Part shown: piece by piece, positions 6,067-12,893 of the stretch
Layout: the number at the start of each line of letters is the position of its first letter
Numbering within the stretch: position 1 is the stretch's first letter
DNA from: JBBQKF01 sp038326615
GTDB lineage: Bacteria; Bacillota; Clostridia; Saccharofermentanales; UBA5734
DNA length: 13,452 nt
Reading direction: 5' to 3'
Assembly (NCBI GenBank): GCA_038326615.1
Contig: JBBQKF010000079.1
Span: 1-13,452 of the forward strand
Program-made: the position numbers and the translations under genes
The notes under the pieces: generated by a model
Told to the model about the DNA's origin: nothing
The model's input: only the letters and a program-made list of their open reading frames with translations
Database searches by the model: none

Positions 6067-6872
6067 ATTTCTTTTTTATTTTTACCTGTTACGACTTTTT
6101 TACCTGTAGTCTCTTCTAGTTGATTTTTAGCTGCATTAGCTACCAATCCACCTTGTCGTGCAACTGTTTTATTTTCTTCAAACGTCTCAGGCTGCTTTTT
6201 CTTAGAAATTTCTGTTGTTGATGCTTCCGCAAGCATATTTAAAACAAGCTCAAGATTAGTCATATTATCTCGCAAACTTTCTTTTTTTAAACCTTTGAGA
6301 TTCTTATATTCCTTCGTGCTTATTCCTGCCCAAGCTTTGGTAATCTCGTCAGTCAAAATTGCATATTCAACGCCCTTTTGCACTCCACGGCTATCCCATT
6401 CATCCGTCAGTTCTTTTCTGACTTCAATTGTTTTTAGTCTTTGGTCAATCCACTCTTTCGAATAACCTTTCCTAAAAAATGTTTCCAAGGCACGCTCTAT
6501 GGCTTTCTCTGGATCTGCGGTTTCATCTATTCTTTCACTACCAACCATTGCAAGCCACATTTTAAAAGGCTCCGCTTTGGGTGATGGTATCGATTGAATA
6601 AGCCTTAAAATTTCCTCGGTATCAGCAACATCGGTCAAACGCAATTTTCCATCTTCAGCCTTCATTTTCAACTGGCTACAATTTGTAGCCAGTTGACTTC
6701 CTTCAGATTTCAATCTTGTTTTAAGTACGCTCCAGTATTTTCTTGGGTTATCACTTTCGCTAAGAACACCCACAACATCAATAATAGAAAAAAACCACTT
6801 TTCTTGCTCATCATCCCATAAAACACGAACTTTTTTATCTTCAAATAACTTAATTGCTGTCGCCTTATCCAC
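6009..6872 (-). CDS. DinD-like protein with Bro-N domain
   Basis: A 287-aa protein. The N-terminal ~110 residues (KKVRVLWDDEQEKWFFSIID.. to PFKMWLAMVG) are a Bro-N domain, a DNA-binding module of phage antirepressors. The rest, with RKELTDEWDSRGVQKGVEYA, ILTDEI, LKGLKKESLRDNMTNLEL and ASTTEI, matches the region shared with E. coli damage-inducible DinD, a RecA antagonist. The start is GTG 6872, behind GGAGG at good spacing. The last ~17 residues (WVPRTETAVGRDWGGEM) are encoded by Rep-II copy A, so the natural tail has been replaced. It stands alone, with its own promoter and inverted repeats upstream. Confidence 0.88.
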   Translation of the reverse strand: MDKATAIKLFEDKKVRVLWDDEQEKWFFSIIDVVGVLSESDNPRKYWSVLKTRLKSEGSQLATNCSQLKMKAEDGKLRLTDVADTEEILRLIQSIPSPKAEPFKMWLAMVGSERIDETADPEKAIERALETFFRKGYSKEWIDQRLKTIEVRKELTDEWDSRGVQKGVEYAILTDEITKAWAGISTKEYKNLKGLKKESLRDNMTNLELVLNMLAEASTTEISKKKQPETFEENKTVARQGGLVANAAKNQLEETTGKKVVTGKNKKEIIWVPRTETAVGRDWGGEM

Positions 6873-6901
6873 TTTGCACCTCCATATAATTCATGTTTTA
6901 C

Positions 6902-6966
6902 TGCTAATCAATCATTATCAGCAATTAGCATATAATGATTTTATCATTTCACGCTATTGATAACAA
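6902..6966 (-). promoter_or_regulatory. Promoter and nested inverted repeats of the dinD-like gene
   Basis: On the minus strand TTGTTA (6961-6966), 17 bp, TAAAAT (6938-6943). Two perfect inverted repeats interlace just downstream: TGCTAAT (6902-6908) with ATTAGCA (6924-6930), and ATCATTAT (6911-6918) with ATAATGAT (6932-6939), the latter abutting or overlapping the -10 box. They could be operator sites or a leader hairpin. No LexA-type box was recognised. Confidence 0.5.
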
Positions 6967-6996
6967 TAATAATTTAGTTTTTCAAACATAAAACGC

Positions 6997-7043
6997 TAAC
7001 CTGTAATTCCCGTAATACCTATTGATCTTATGACAGCCGCCAT
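6997..7043 (-). pseudogene. comM: Second comM scrap (first ~15 codons)
   Basis: The minus strand reads MAAVIRSIGITGITG, the start of ComM, then homology stops abruptly at 6997 where unrelated AT-rich sequence leading to the dinD-like gene begins. The GTTAATAATCC leader in front of the ATG also matches intact comM, but the ribosome site is altered (AGCGGATT for AGAGGATT). Too short to be functional. Confidence 0.85.
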
Positions 7044-7260
7044 GTTAATAATCCGCTCGTACGATCACCGGCATATATTAAAAATTAGCGTACTCCGTTT
7101 CAATCTGACCGACTGTGTCATATACCGGCATATATTAAAATCTTACACCATCCGGATTAGTAATGCAACTCACTAAATATCGACATTTACCCACATAAAC
7201 CTACGATTTCCAACAAATAGAATATTTAGAACAGAAATTCTAACAAACTTTACCAATACC
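7044..7260. repeat. Spacer module, comM upstream segment (copy 2)
   Basis: Matches 12894-13018: TATTAAAATCTTACACCAT, CTAAATATCGACATTTACC, CACATAAACCTACGATTTCC and AACAAATAG. A 17-bp exact direct repeat, ACCGGCATATATTAAAA at 7067-7083 and 7124-7140, shows that about 57 bp was duplicated or inserted inside this copy. Rep-I is absent here. Confidence 0.82.
7140..7168 (-). promoter_or_regulatory. comM-type promoter, copy 2
   Basis: On the minus strand TTGCAT (7163-7168), 17 bp, TAAGAT (7140-7145). It points toward the comM scrap and the dinD-like gene. Confidence 0.55.
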
Positions 7261-7304
7261 AACTTTATGCGCGTCTATTTTAATTAGTAGTTACTGATGT
7301 GGAT

Positions 7305-7327
7305 AAAAAACCAGCACTACTGCCGGT
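7305..7327 (-). terminator. Intrinsic terminator in spacer module, copy 2
   Basis: On the minus strand ACCGGCA (7321-7327) pairs with TGCTGGT (7310-7316) over 7 bp with one G-U pair and a 4-nt loop, followed by six T. It would end transcripts from the toxin-antitoxin-chaperone operon. Confidence 0.72.
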
Positions 7328-7450
7328 CTATTGTCGATTTTTTAAAATTCCGATTTGCATTTTTGCTGATAACAATTTCCCAAGGTTTCTGTCACCTAAG
7401 AATAAGAATAATTCCTTGAATGTCGCAAAATAACTATTTTAAAACTTCCC

Positions 7451-7677
7451 TACCGCCGTTTGCGTACCAGGCACCATTTCGGCGGTAGCTCTTTATTCAA
7501 TCCCCGCAACCCCTGCTATCATTACATTTCACGTTCGCCACTTCGACTTACCGCCGTTTGCGTACCAGGTATCATTTTGGCAATAGCTCCTTCTCCAATC
7601 CACACAGCCTCTGCTATCATTGCATTTACCGCCCCCGATCACGACCTACCGCCGTTTCACTACGTGGTACCCATGTG
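7451..7677. repeat. Two tandem Rep-II elements (B1, B2)
   Basis: B1 runs from about 7451 to 7546 and B2 from about 7549 to 7677. Both hold the TGCTATCATT(A/G)CATTT centre. The left ends are ACCGCCGTTTGCGTACCAGG; B2 ends GTACCCATGTG instead of CCCAGATG. The arms ACCGCCG (B1 start) and CGGCGGT (7480-7486) form a hairpin. Bases 7684-7712 repeat the segment of 2141-2175. The 258-bp plus-strand frame across this block is only a translation of the repeat. Confidence 0.82.
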
Positions 7678-7758
7678 CATGTGGCGACCTTGCGCGACCG
7701 CACTACGTGACACCTAACTACGCACCTGACTGGCCGCACTGCTTGTTCCCCATGTAAC

Positions 7759-8172
7759 CTAGACTGTTTGCTTTCTCTTTAAAGTCTCTGCAACATTTAT
7801 TACTGGTAATATTAACGAAGGAATATTGGCAGCTGTAGTTAATGATGAAACAATTGACCTTAGAAAAGGAAACATAATTGCTACTGTATTATCATGAAGT
7901 AATGCTTGCTTTATATCATCATCATTTTCCATACGAATAGAAAAATTCCCTGTCATAACAACATCTAAATTGAATGGCTGCGGATTTTCGTTTGTGCTCT
8001 TTATAGAGATAGAGAGTTGAACCTTATACTTTCCATTATTAAGCTCGCTTACAGACATCCCAAATTCAGGTGAAATTCGAAAATCATCAATTTTATCAAA
8101 TGCCTCCGATAATTCAAAATGAATTTTATTAACTTCATATCCCATAAATTGCAGACAGCTATTAACCAACAT
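7759..8172 (-). CDS. secB: SecB-like chaperone of a toxin-antitoxin-chaperone operon
   Basis: A 137-aa protein related to SecB. The hallmark is the C-terminal block AIMFPFLRSIVSSLTTAANI then PSLILPVINVAETL (about residues 96-131), matching the LFPYLR..IS.LT...G.PPL.LPPIN signature of SecB; PFNLDVVMTGNFSI precedes it. The ATG at 8172 is chosen over the one at 8196 because GGAGG lies exactly 8 nt before it and only 11 bp then overlap the antitoxin gene. Most Bacillota lack a housekeeping SecB; placement right after an MqsA-like antitoxin marks this as the dedicated chaperone of a TAC module, guarding a degradation-prone antitoxin. It ends in a short basic tail. Confidence 0.85.
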   Translation of the reverse strand: MLVNSCLQFMGYEVNKIHFELSEAFDKIDDFRISPEFGMSVSELNNGKYKVQLSISIKSTNENPQPFNLDVVMTGNFSIRMENDDDIKQALLHDNTVAIMFPFLRSIVSSLTTAANIPSLILPVINVAETLKRKQTV

Positions 8173-8734
8173 TTTGCAATCCTCCAAAAAATCCATTACT
8201 AGAGTTATACTGATAATTAGAATGATCTATTCGATAAGAAATAGGATTTTCTCCACATATAATTCGAGGTTTATACTCAAGAAGCATTCTCATCGCCCGA
8301 TCATAATCGTGTTGTGAAACACATTTTACATTTTTCTTTAACAAATATTCAAAGACATCAGGATGTCTGGCAAGTTCAATCAAATTATTCTGAGCAAGAT
8401 CTTGAATACTTCCATTTTCATACCGAGTAATAGTTTTGTCCCCAAGCCCAAGTAATCTTCCAAAAGCAGTTTGTGATAACGAATACTTATCTCTTATTCT
8501 CTTAATTTCTTCAGGCTGAAGCAAGCCGTGATTTGTCCGGTATTTGCGATAGGCCTCTTTTAAGTTATTGTCATCAAGCTCTTCATTCCAAATCTGTTCT
8601 CCGCAATGTTTACAATAAGAAACCTTCGCAATAATTTCTGTCTGCTCATTCCTAACCGGATAAGATTCCATTTCCTCTCTTATCTCAATTTCTCTTTCTT
8701 CCCCACATTTGTTACAATACATATCCTCATTCAT
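8162..8734 (-). CDS. mqsA: MqsA-like antitoxin with zinc finger, HTH and C-terminal extension
   Basis: A 190-aa antitoxin. The N-terminus has two CxxC pairs (Cys7/10 and Cys41/44), the YgiT/MqsA-type zinc-binding, toxin-binding domain. Residues 74-112 are an XRE-like helix-turn-helix (LSQTAFGRLLGLGDKTITRY) that should bind the palindrome at 9175-9192. About 75 residues follow, longer than E. coli MqsA (131 aa), ending SSNGFFGGLQNVG. In TAC systems such C-terminal tails make the antitoxin depend on the SecB-like chaperone, so this tail is the candidate chaperone-addiction segment. ATG 8734 is preferred over 8758 because GGGGG lies 8 nt upstream and the zinc domain starts there. Toxin gene is 86 bp upstream. 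Confidence 0.88.
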   Translation of the reverse strand: MNEDMYCNKCGEEREIEIREEMESYPVRNEQTEIIAKVSYCKHCGEQIWNEELDDNNLKEAYRKYRTNHGLLQPEEIKRIRDKYSLSQTAFGRLLGLGDKTITRYENGSIQDLAQNNLIELARHPDVFEYLLKKNVKCVSQHDYDRAMRMLLEYKPRIICGENPISYRIDHSNYQYNSSNGFFGGLQNVG

Positions 8735-8820
8735 AATTTCAACCCCCTTAAGGTTCACTTCTTTGTTTCCTAGTTTTTCATAAATCAGTTAACACTACCA
8801 AATTCTCTACGACACCTATA

Positions 8821-9153
8821 TTAAATATTATCAAGATGAAAACTAATGATTTTCACTTCTCCATTTTGTTTATATTCGACTTTAAATTTGATATATACCA
8901 AATGCCCATATATATTTTTCTTAAATACCCAAAGAGAATCGCTGTTGGGAACGTCCCTATCAACTTCAGGACCTAAATAATAGTCAAGTATTGATAGTGA
9001 ACAAATTTCAGAAATAGCATCATGCCATGTAATACCAAGTTGTGCCAATGTATCCAAATTTTTCTTTCTGTCAATTGCAGTATATTTCTTTCTACTGATT
9101 GCAGAACGCATATCAGTCAATACTTTTTCAATCATTACCGAGGATGTAGCCAA
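8821..9153 (-). CDS. mqsR: MqsR-family mRNA interferase toxin
   Basis: A ~110-aa toxin. The segment LGITWHDAISEICSLSILDY, then YLGPEVDRD, LWVFKKNIYGHLVYIKFKV and VKIISFHLDNI follows the MqsR layout (helices, D-Y motif, beta sheet ending in SFH) of the RelE-like fold; MqsR cleaves mRNA, mostly at GC-containing triplets. The frame opens at ATG 9183, but the best promoter places transcription start at about that base. TTG 9153 has GGGAGG 10 nt upstream and is therefore my choice; ATG 9135 is a weaker option without a ribosome site. It heads the operon toxin-antitoxin-chaperone, the order known for MqsRA. Confidence 0.8.
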   Translation of the reverse strand: MATSSVMIEKVLTDMRSAISRKKYTAIDRKKNLDTLAQLGITWHDAISEICSLSILDYYLGPEVDRDVPNSDSLWVFKKNIYGHLVYIKFKVEYKQNGEVKIISFHLDNI

Positions 9154-9174
9154 ACCGATAGCGCCTCCCACGCG

Positions 9175-9218
9175 TAGTATCATATGATACTATACCAATT
9201 AATATAATGACTTGTCAA
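9175..9218 (-). promoter_or_regulatory. Promoter and 18-bp palindromic operator of the TAC operon
   Basis: On the minus strand TTGACA (9213-9218), 18 bp, TATAGT (9189-9194). The perfect palindrome TAGTATCATATGATACTA (9175-9192) overlaps the -10 box and the first possible ATG. A repressor bound there would block RNA polymerase, which fits autoregulation by the MqsA-like HTH antitoxin. Confidence 0.75.
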
Positions 9219-9275
9219 GCAAATTCATTAAATTGATTGCTTCAATAAATTACATTTTTTAGGGTTACCCCTGCT

Positions 9276-9376
9276 GCCATATATTACAATCTTACACCAA
9301 TTTTTATTTCATACAACTCACTAAATATCGACATTTACCCACATAAACCTACGATTTCCAACAAATAGAATATTTA
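9276..9376. repeat. Spacer module, comM upstream segment (copy 3)
   Basis: CATATATTACAATCTTACAC through CTAAATATCGACATTTACCC, CATAAACCTACGATTTCC and AACAAATAGAATATTTA matches copy 2 almost base for base to 9376, then jumps directly to the Rep-II left end. The terminator segment present in copies 1, 2 and 4 is missing, so a deletion or a Rep-II insertion joined these parts. Confidence 0.85.
9289..9316 (-). promoter_or_regulatory. comM-type promoter, copy 3
   Basis: On the minus strand TTGTAT (9311-9316), 16 bp, TAAGAT (9289-9294). It points at the TAC operon about 100 bp downstream, upstream of that operon's own promoter. Confidence 0.5.
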
Positions 9377-9530
9377 CGTTTCGGTGTCAGGTACCATTTC
9401 GGCGGTAGCTCTTTATTCAATCCCCACAACCCCTGCTATCATTGCATTTCACGCTCACCATCACGACCCCCCGCCGTTGCGGTCCGTGGTACCGAAACGG
9501 CGGTGGACGCGTGGGTGACGGCGCGGCGGT
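9377..9530. repeat. Rep-II copy C with strong hairpin and GC-rich flank
   Basis: Begins CGTTTCGGTGTCAGGTACC at the same base as copy A and shares the whole centre. Its right part differs: CCGCCGTTGCGGT (9471-9483) pairs with ACCGAAACGGCGG (9491-9503) in 12 of 13 positions with a 7-nt loop. A GC-rich tail (GACGCGTGGGTGACGGCGCG) runs to within a few bases of the RAYT stop. The hairpin may end transcripts of the comM operon, though no T run follows it. Confidence 0.8.
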
Positions 9531-9535
9531 ACAAT

Positions 9536-10324
9536 TCAATATTCGTTAACACTTCGACGACTGAGTCGAAGTAATTTCGCAATTTCTGTGTTTGTAAATC
9601 CTTGATGCTTTGCTTCCTGTATGAATTTTTGCTTGACGATAAAAATCTCCGGATTGCGGCTTTTTGTAATGATTTCGTTCTCTGTTTTTTCGTCGCCTGC
9701 AACTTCTTTTAGTAAAGTTATAAGTTTTTCACACCGTTTGTTGGTAATAATACCTAGGGGGCTTACGGCTGTCAAAGGTTTATCAAAATGGCTTTCCATA
9801 AAGCTCATATATGCCTTTAATGCTTTTTCATAAGATGTATCAATATAACTAAACAAGCGCGGCTTGTTTATAAGTAATTCTTTTTGGGATACTATTTCAA
9901 GATGAGCACAAAACCGATATTGTGACGGGTGCTTAACTAATCCAGCTTTTACAGGATTGTTGGCAATATAATATAGGAGTTGTAGAAAATGACGATCATC
10001 AATAACATTAAATGCGCTGTACCGCTCACCGTAAACGGTTCCTGACCGACTATATTTTTTGTTGTAATACTTACTGTATGCAAGGTTAATTTGCTTCATA
10101 ATCAGTCCAATGTCATTATCAATCATTTCAAGTAATATATGGTAATGATTGTCCATTAGAACGTAGTAAAGCAGGTGGAATGGATACTTTTTCATTGTTT
10201 CGCTCAAAATATCGAGGAATTTCGCCTTATCTAATTGATCGTCAAATATATACGACTTATTATTGCCTCTTTGGATAACATGATAAATCCCGCCGGGATA
10301 AAAATTTCTACCTTTTCGCCCCAT
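9536..10324 (-). CDS. REP-associated tyrosine transposase (RAYT, Y1/HUH)
   Basis: A 262-aa IS200-like single-strand DNA transposase of the RAYT group. MGRKGRNFYPGGIYHVIQRG is the typical start. The HUH metal-binding motif is His60-Tyr61-His62 in MDNHYHILLE; the catalytic Tyr is in the helix AYSKYYNKKYSRSG (Tyr83-Tyr91), most likely Tyr83 or Tyr87; GERYSAF and YIANNPVKAGLV follow as in the family. A C-terminal helix-turn-helix (TEIAKLLRLSRRSVNEY) is common in RAYTs. ATG 10324 lies 4 bp after the dprA stop, with the ribosome site inside the dprA end, so it is coupled to dprA. RAYTs act on palindromic repeats and usually are not flanked by IS ends, as here. Rep-II lies at its 3' side. Confidence 0.92.
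   Translation of the reverse strand: MGRKGRNFYPGGIYHVIQRGNNKSYIFDDQLDKAKFLDILSETMKKYPFHLLYYVLMDNHYHILLEMIDNDIGLIMKQINLAYSKYYNKKYSRSGTVYGERYSAFNVIDDRHFLQLLYYIANNPVKAGLVKHPSQYRFCAHLEIVSQKELLINKPRLFSYIDTSYEKALKAYMSFMESHFDKPLTAVSPLGIITNKRCEKLITLLKEVAGDEKTENEIITKSRNPEIFIVKQKFIQEAKHQGFTNTEIAKLLRLSRRSVNEY
9551..9572. repeat. Perfect 8-bp inverted repeat inside the RAYT C-terminus
   Basis: ACTTCGAC, a 6-nt loop and GTCGAAGT, within the codons for the last helix. It may be chance, or a hairpin in the mRNA near the stop. Confidence 0.5.
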
Positions 10325-10328
10325 ATAC

Positions 10329-11348
10329 TCACCACCCGTTATAGTGCCATTTTCCGTGGCCCTTGTAGCAAATTAAGTGATCATATTCAAGGTTGAGTAA
10401 AGCAGGCTCAAGTGCGTCAAAAGAAATGTTTGTCTTTTCTCTTATTTCATCCGTCGATAAATCCGAAAACTCTATCGCATTTATAATTATGTTATCTTTC
10501 AAATTTGCAAAATGGCTATTCACATTTTGAGTTTTGAAAATATATTCCTTTGCTCCATTTTTTAAAAGAAAACGATTGCCTGCACATAATGCAGAATTAC
10601 TTTGCGGATTGACTACGTATACGGGACGACCATGTTTTTGTGCAAAAGAAGCTGTTAGTAAAGACCCGCTTTTTGCAGGAGCTTCTGTCACGACAACTTT
10701 ATCTGACAATTGGCTCATCAGGGCATTTCTAATCACAAAATTATATTTTAATGGCATTACTCCGGCAGCAAACGGAGATATTACGGCACCGTGCTCAATA
10801 ATTTCTGACATCAATTTGCTATGTTCCCGTGGATAACAAAGATCAAGCCCGGTTGCAATAAAGGCCTGAGTTTTTCCTTTTGAAGAATTCAAGGCAGTCT
10901 GATGGGCACATTTGTCTATCCCACGAGCAAGTCCGCTATTGATACAGATATCTGAGTCTGTTAATTCTTCACATACTTTTTTTGTATAATAAATCCCATA
11001 TGCGGAGCATTGCCTTGTCCCGACGACAGCACAGGAAGATCCTTTAAATAATTCCCCTTTATAAAAGTATACCAGTCTTTCTCCGGAGATAAAATTATCA
11101 TTCTCGGGGGTTATCATTTTTATTTGTAGTCTTTCATGTAAATATTCAATGTGTTTAGCCAAATCCAGTGATTCACAAGAAAAATTATCGACAAAAATAC
11201 TTTTCTCAATGTCGAAGGCGATAAGTTCAGCAAGGTCTAACTCATAAATTTGTTTGGGTGTTTTGAAAACATCGAGCATTTTTCTTTTTGTTGAAAATGA
11301 AATTCCTTTCAGCTGATTAAACCAAATCCAATATAAGTCCATTATCAT
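10329..11348 (-). CDS. dprA: DNA-processing protein DprA (Smf)
   Basis: A 339-aa DprA, which binds incoming single-stranded DNA in natural transformation and loads RecA. The Rossmann-like core is clear: SCAVVGTRQCSAYG (105-118), SGLARGIDKCAHQTAL (138-153), ATGLDLCYPREH, then EAPAKSGSLLTASFAQKHGR (222-241). The usual VPG after this is VNP here, a small departure. The N-terminal ~70 residues are the SAM/HhH-like region and the last ~55 are a winged helix (DEIREKTNISFDALEPALLN). An in-frame ATG at 11342 has a better ribosome spacing (GGA at 10 nt) than 11348 (4 nt). It follows comM by 15 bp in one operon. Confidence 0.95.
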   Translation of the reverse strand: MIMDLYWIWFNQLKGISFSTKRKMLDVFKTPKQIYELDLAELIAFDIEKSIFVDNFSCESLDLAKHIEYLHERLQIKMITPENDNFISGERLVYFYKGELFKGSSCAVVGTRQCSAYGIYYTKKVCEELTDSDICINSGLARGIDKCAHQTALNSSKGKTQAFIATGLDLCYPREHSKLMSEIIEHGAVISPFAAGVMPLKYNFVIRNALMSQLSDKVVVTEAPAKSGSLLTASFAQKHGRPVYVVNPQSNSALCAGNRFLLKNGAKEYIFKTQNVNSHFANLKDNIIINAIEFSDLSTDEIREKTNISFDALEPALLNLEYDHLICYKGHGKWHYNGW

Positions 11349-11363
11349 ATATTCCTCGTTTTC

Positions 11364-12893
11364 CTAAAATTTAATGGAAATTTCCTTTTCTAAATCTCTA
11401 CCGTGTAGAGCAGCAACAATATCTGCTTGTCGTATTTCAGTCGAATCATCCAGGTCTGCAAATGTTCGTGCTAATCCCAATATTTTATTATATGAGCGTA
11501 CGCTGAATGCTTGTTTTTCATAGGATTTTTCGATTATATCCCGGCACTCCGAATTCAAAACACAAAATTCACTTATGTGCTTGGTTTCCATTTGAGAATT
11601 TGTTCGGATGTTGTTAATATTTTTAAACCGTTTGGTCTGCAATTGTCTTGCTGATATAACCCGCTGACGGATATTTTTCGAGGAAAATTTATCGCTGAAA
11701 CTTTGTTTTTCGAATAAATTAACTATTCCCAAATATTTCTGAATGTCTAATCTGTCATACACTGGACCGGATACACGCTGGCGATACTTAAGGACATCAC
11801 CGGGTGAGCAGGTGCATGTACCAGTTCCAAAATGACCGCATTTGCACGGATTCATTGCAGCAACTAACATGAAATTCGAAGGGAAAGTATTAGTCTGTTT
11901 TACCCGTGCAACTGTAACCACACGGTCTTCAAGCGGTTGTCTTAGTGAGTCGATTGTTTGCCGCGAAAACTCAGGAAGTTCATCAAGAAACAAAACACCA
12001 TTATGTGCCAGTGATATTTCGCCCGGCATTGCATTGGCACCGCCCCCGATTATCGCGTTAGGCGAAGTGTTATAATGCGGAGAACGAAACGGACGAATAA
12101 GTGAACCCTTATAATCCCCAATTGTTCCGGCAACACTTTGAATAGTCATAACTTCCAAAGCCTCCTCTTCACTCAGTTCAGGAAGAATAGACGGGATTCG
12201 TTTAGCAATCATTGACTTACCACAACCGGGAGGTCCTATCATAAGTAAATTGTGATTACCGGCTGCAGCAGCAGTAATAAATTTCATAATATGATCATGT
12301 CCGTAAACATCTATAAAATCCGGTTGGGAAGGCAAAACCAATGCGCACGCATCTATCTGACGGGGAATATATTGCATTCTTTTCTCAATCCATTTTATAA
12401 CATCTATTAATTTCTCAAACCCTAAAAGTTTTATACCTTTGACTCTTGATGCCTCAGGTAAACTTCCACCAGGCAAAATGACACTGGAGTAGCCATTCTT
12501 TTTCGCTTCAATAACCATTGGAAGCACTCCCTTGAAATGATTAAGTTCACCGCTCAAACCAACTTCTCCGATAAATACAATTTCATCAAGCAAAATTCCA
12601 GCAGGTTTCAATTGCTCAGTCTCAATCAACAATCCGATAAGCATCGGTAAATCAAAATAGGTACCACTTTTCTTAGTATCACTTGGTGATAAATTGACAA
12701 TTATTTTCTTCTTTGGAAATTCGAGTCCAAGCTGATCAAATGCAGATTCAATTCTATCTTTTGCTTCTTTAACAGCCTGATCTCCCAATCCCACAATATT
12801 CATAATTGAAAGACCGGCAAGCACTTTGACCTGCACTGCAATCGGATAACCTGTAATTCCCGTAATACCTATTGATCTTATGACCGTCGCCAT
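11364..12893 (-). CDS. comM: ComM/YifB Mg-chelatase-like AAA+ ATPase
   Basis: A complete 509-aa ComM, the hexameric helicase that extends branch migration of incoming DNA during transformation. Residues 1-170 are the Lon-protease-like domain; Walker A is GPPGCGKS (220-227), Walker B LFLDE (301-305), and Cys350/352/360/362 in NPCKCGHFGTGTCTC form the metal site. The C-terminal Mg-chelatase domain ends HGRDLEKEISIKF. The frame extends to an ATG at 12929, but ATG 12893 is preferred: AGAGGATT lies before it, and MATVIRSIG is the family start and also where the two scraps begin. It heads the operon comM-dprA-RAYT. Confidence 0.96.
   Translation of the reverse strand: MATVIRSIGITGITGYPIAVQVKVLAGLSIMNIVGLGDQAVKEAKDRIESAFDQLGLEFPKKKIIVNLSPSDTKKSGTYFDLPMLIGLLIETEQLKPAGILLDEIVFIGEVGLSGELNHFKGVLPMVIEAKKNGYSSVILPGGSLPEASRVKGIKLLGFEKLIDVIKWIEKRMQYIPRQIDACALVLPSQPDFIDVYGHDHIMKFITAAAAGNHNLLMIGPPGCGKSMIAKRIPSILPELSEEEALEVMTIQSVAGTIGDYKGSLIRPFRSPHYNTSPNAIIGGGANAMPGEISLAHNGVLFLDELPEFSRQTIDSLRQPLEDRVVTVARVKQTNTFPSNFMLVAAMNPCKCGHFGTGTCTCSPGDVLKYRQRVSGPVYDRLDIQKYLGIVNLFEKQSFSDKFSSKNIRQRVISARQLQTKRFKNINNIRTNSQMETKHISEFCVLNSECRDIIEKSYEKQAFSVRSYNKILGLARTFADLDDSTEIRQADIVAALHGRDLEKEISIKF

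Noticed and set aside
7460..7717. Open plus-strand frame of 85 codons
   Set aside because: It is a translation of tandem Rep-II copies; the same peptide (DLPPF.YVVP) appears in the frame at 13178-13366 over another Rep-II copy, and neither has a ribosome site.
9439..9702. Minus-strand frame overlapping the RAYT 3' end
   Set aside because: It lies in another frame of the RAYT and ends in Rep-II; no family match or ribosome site.
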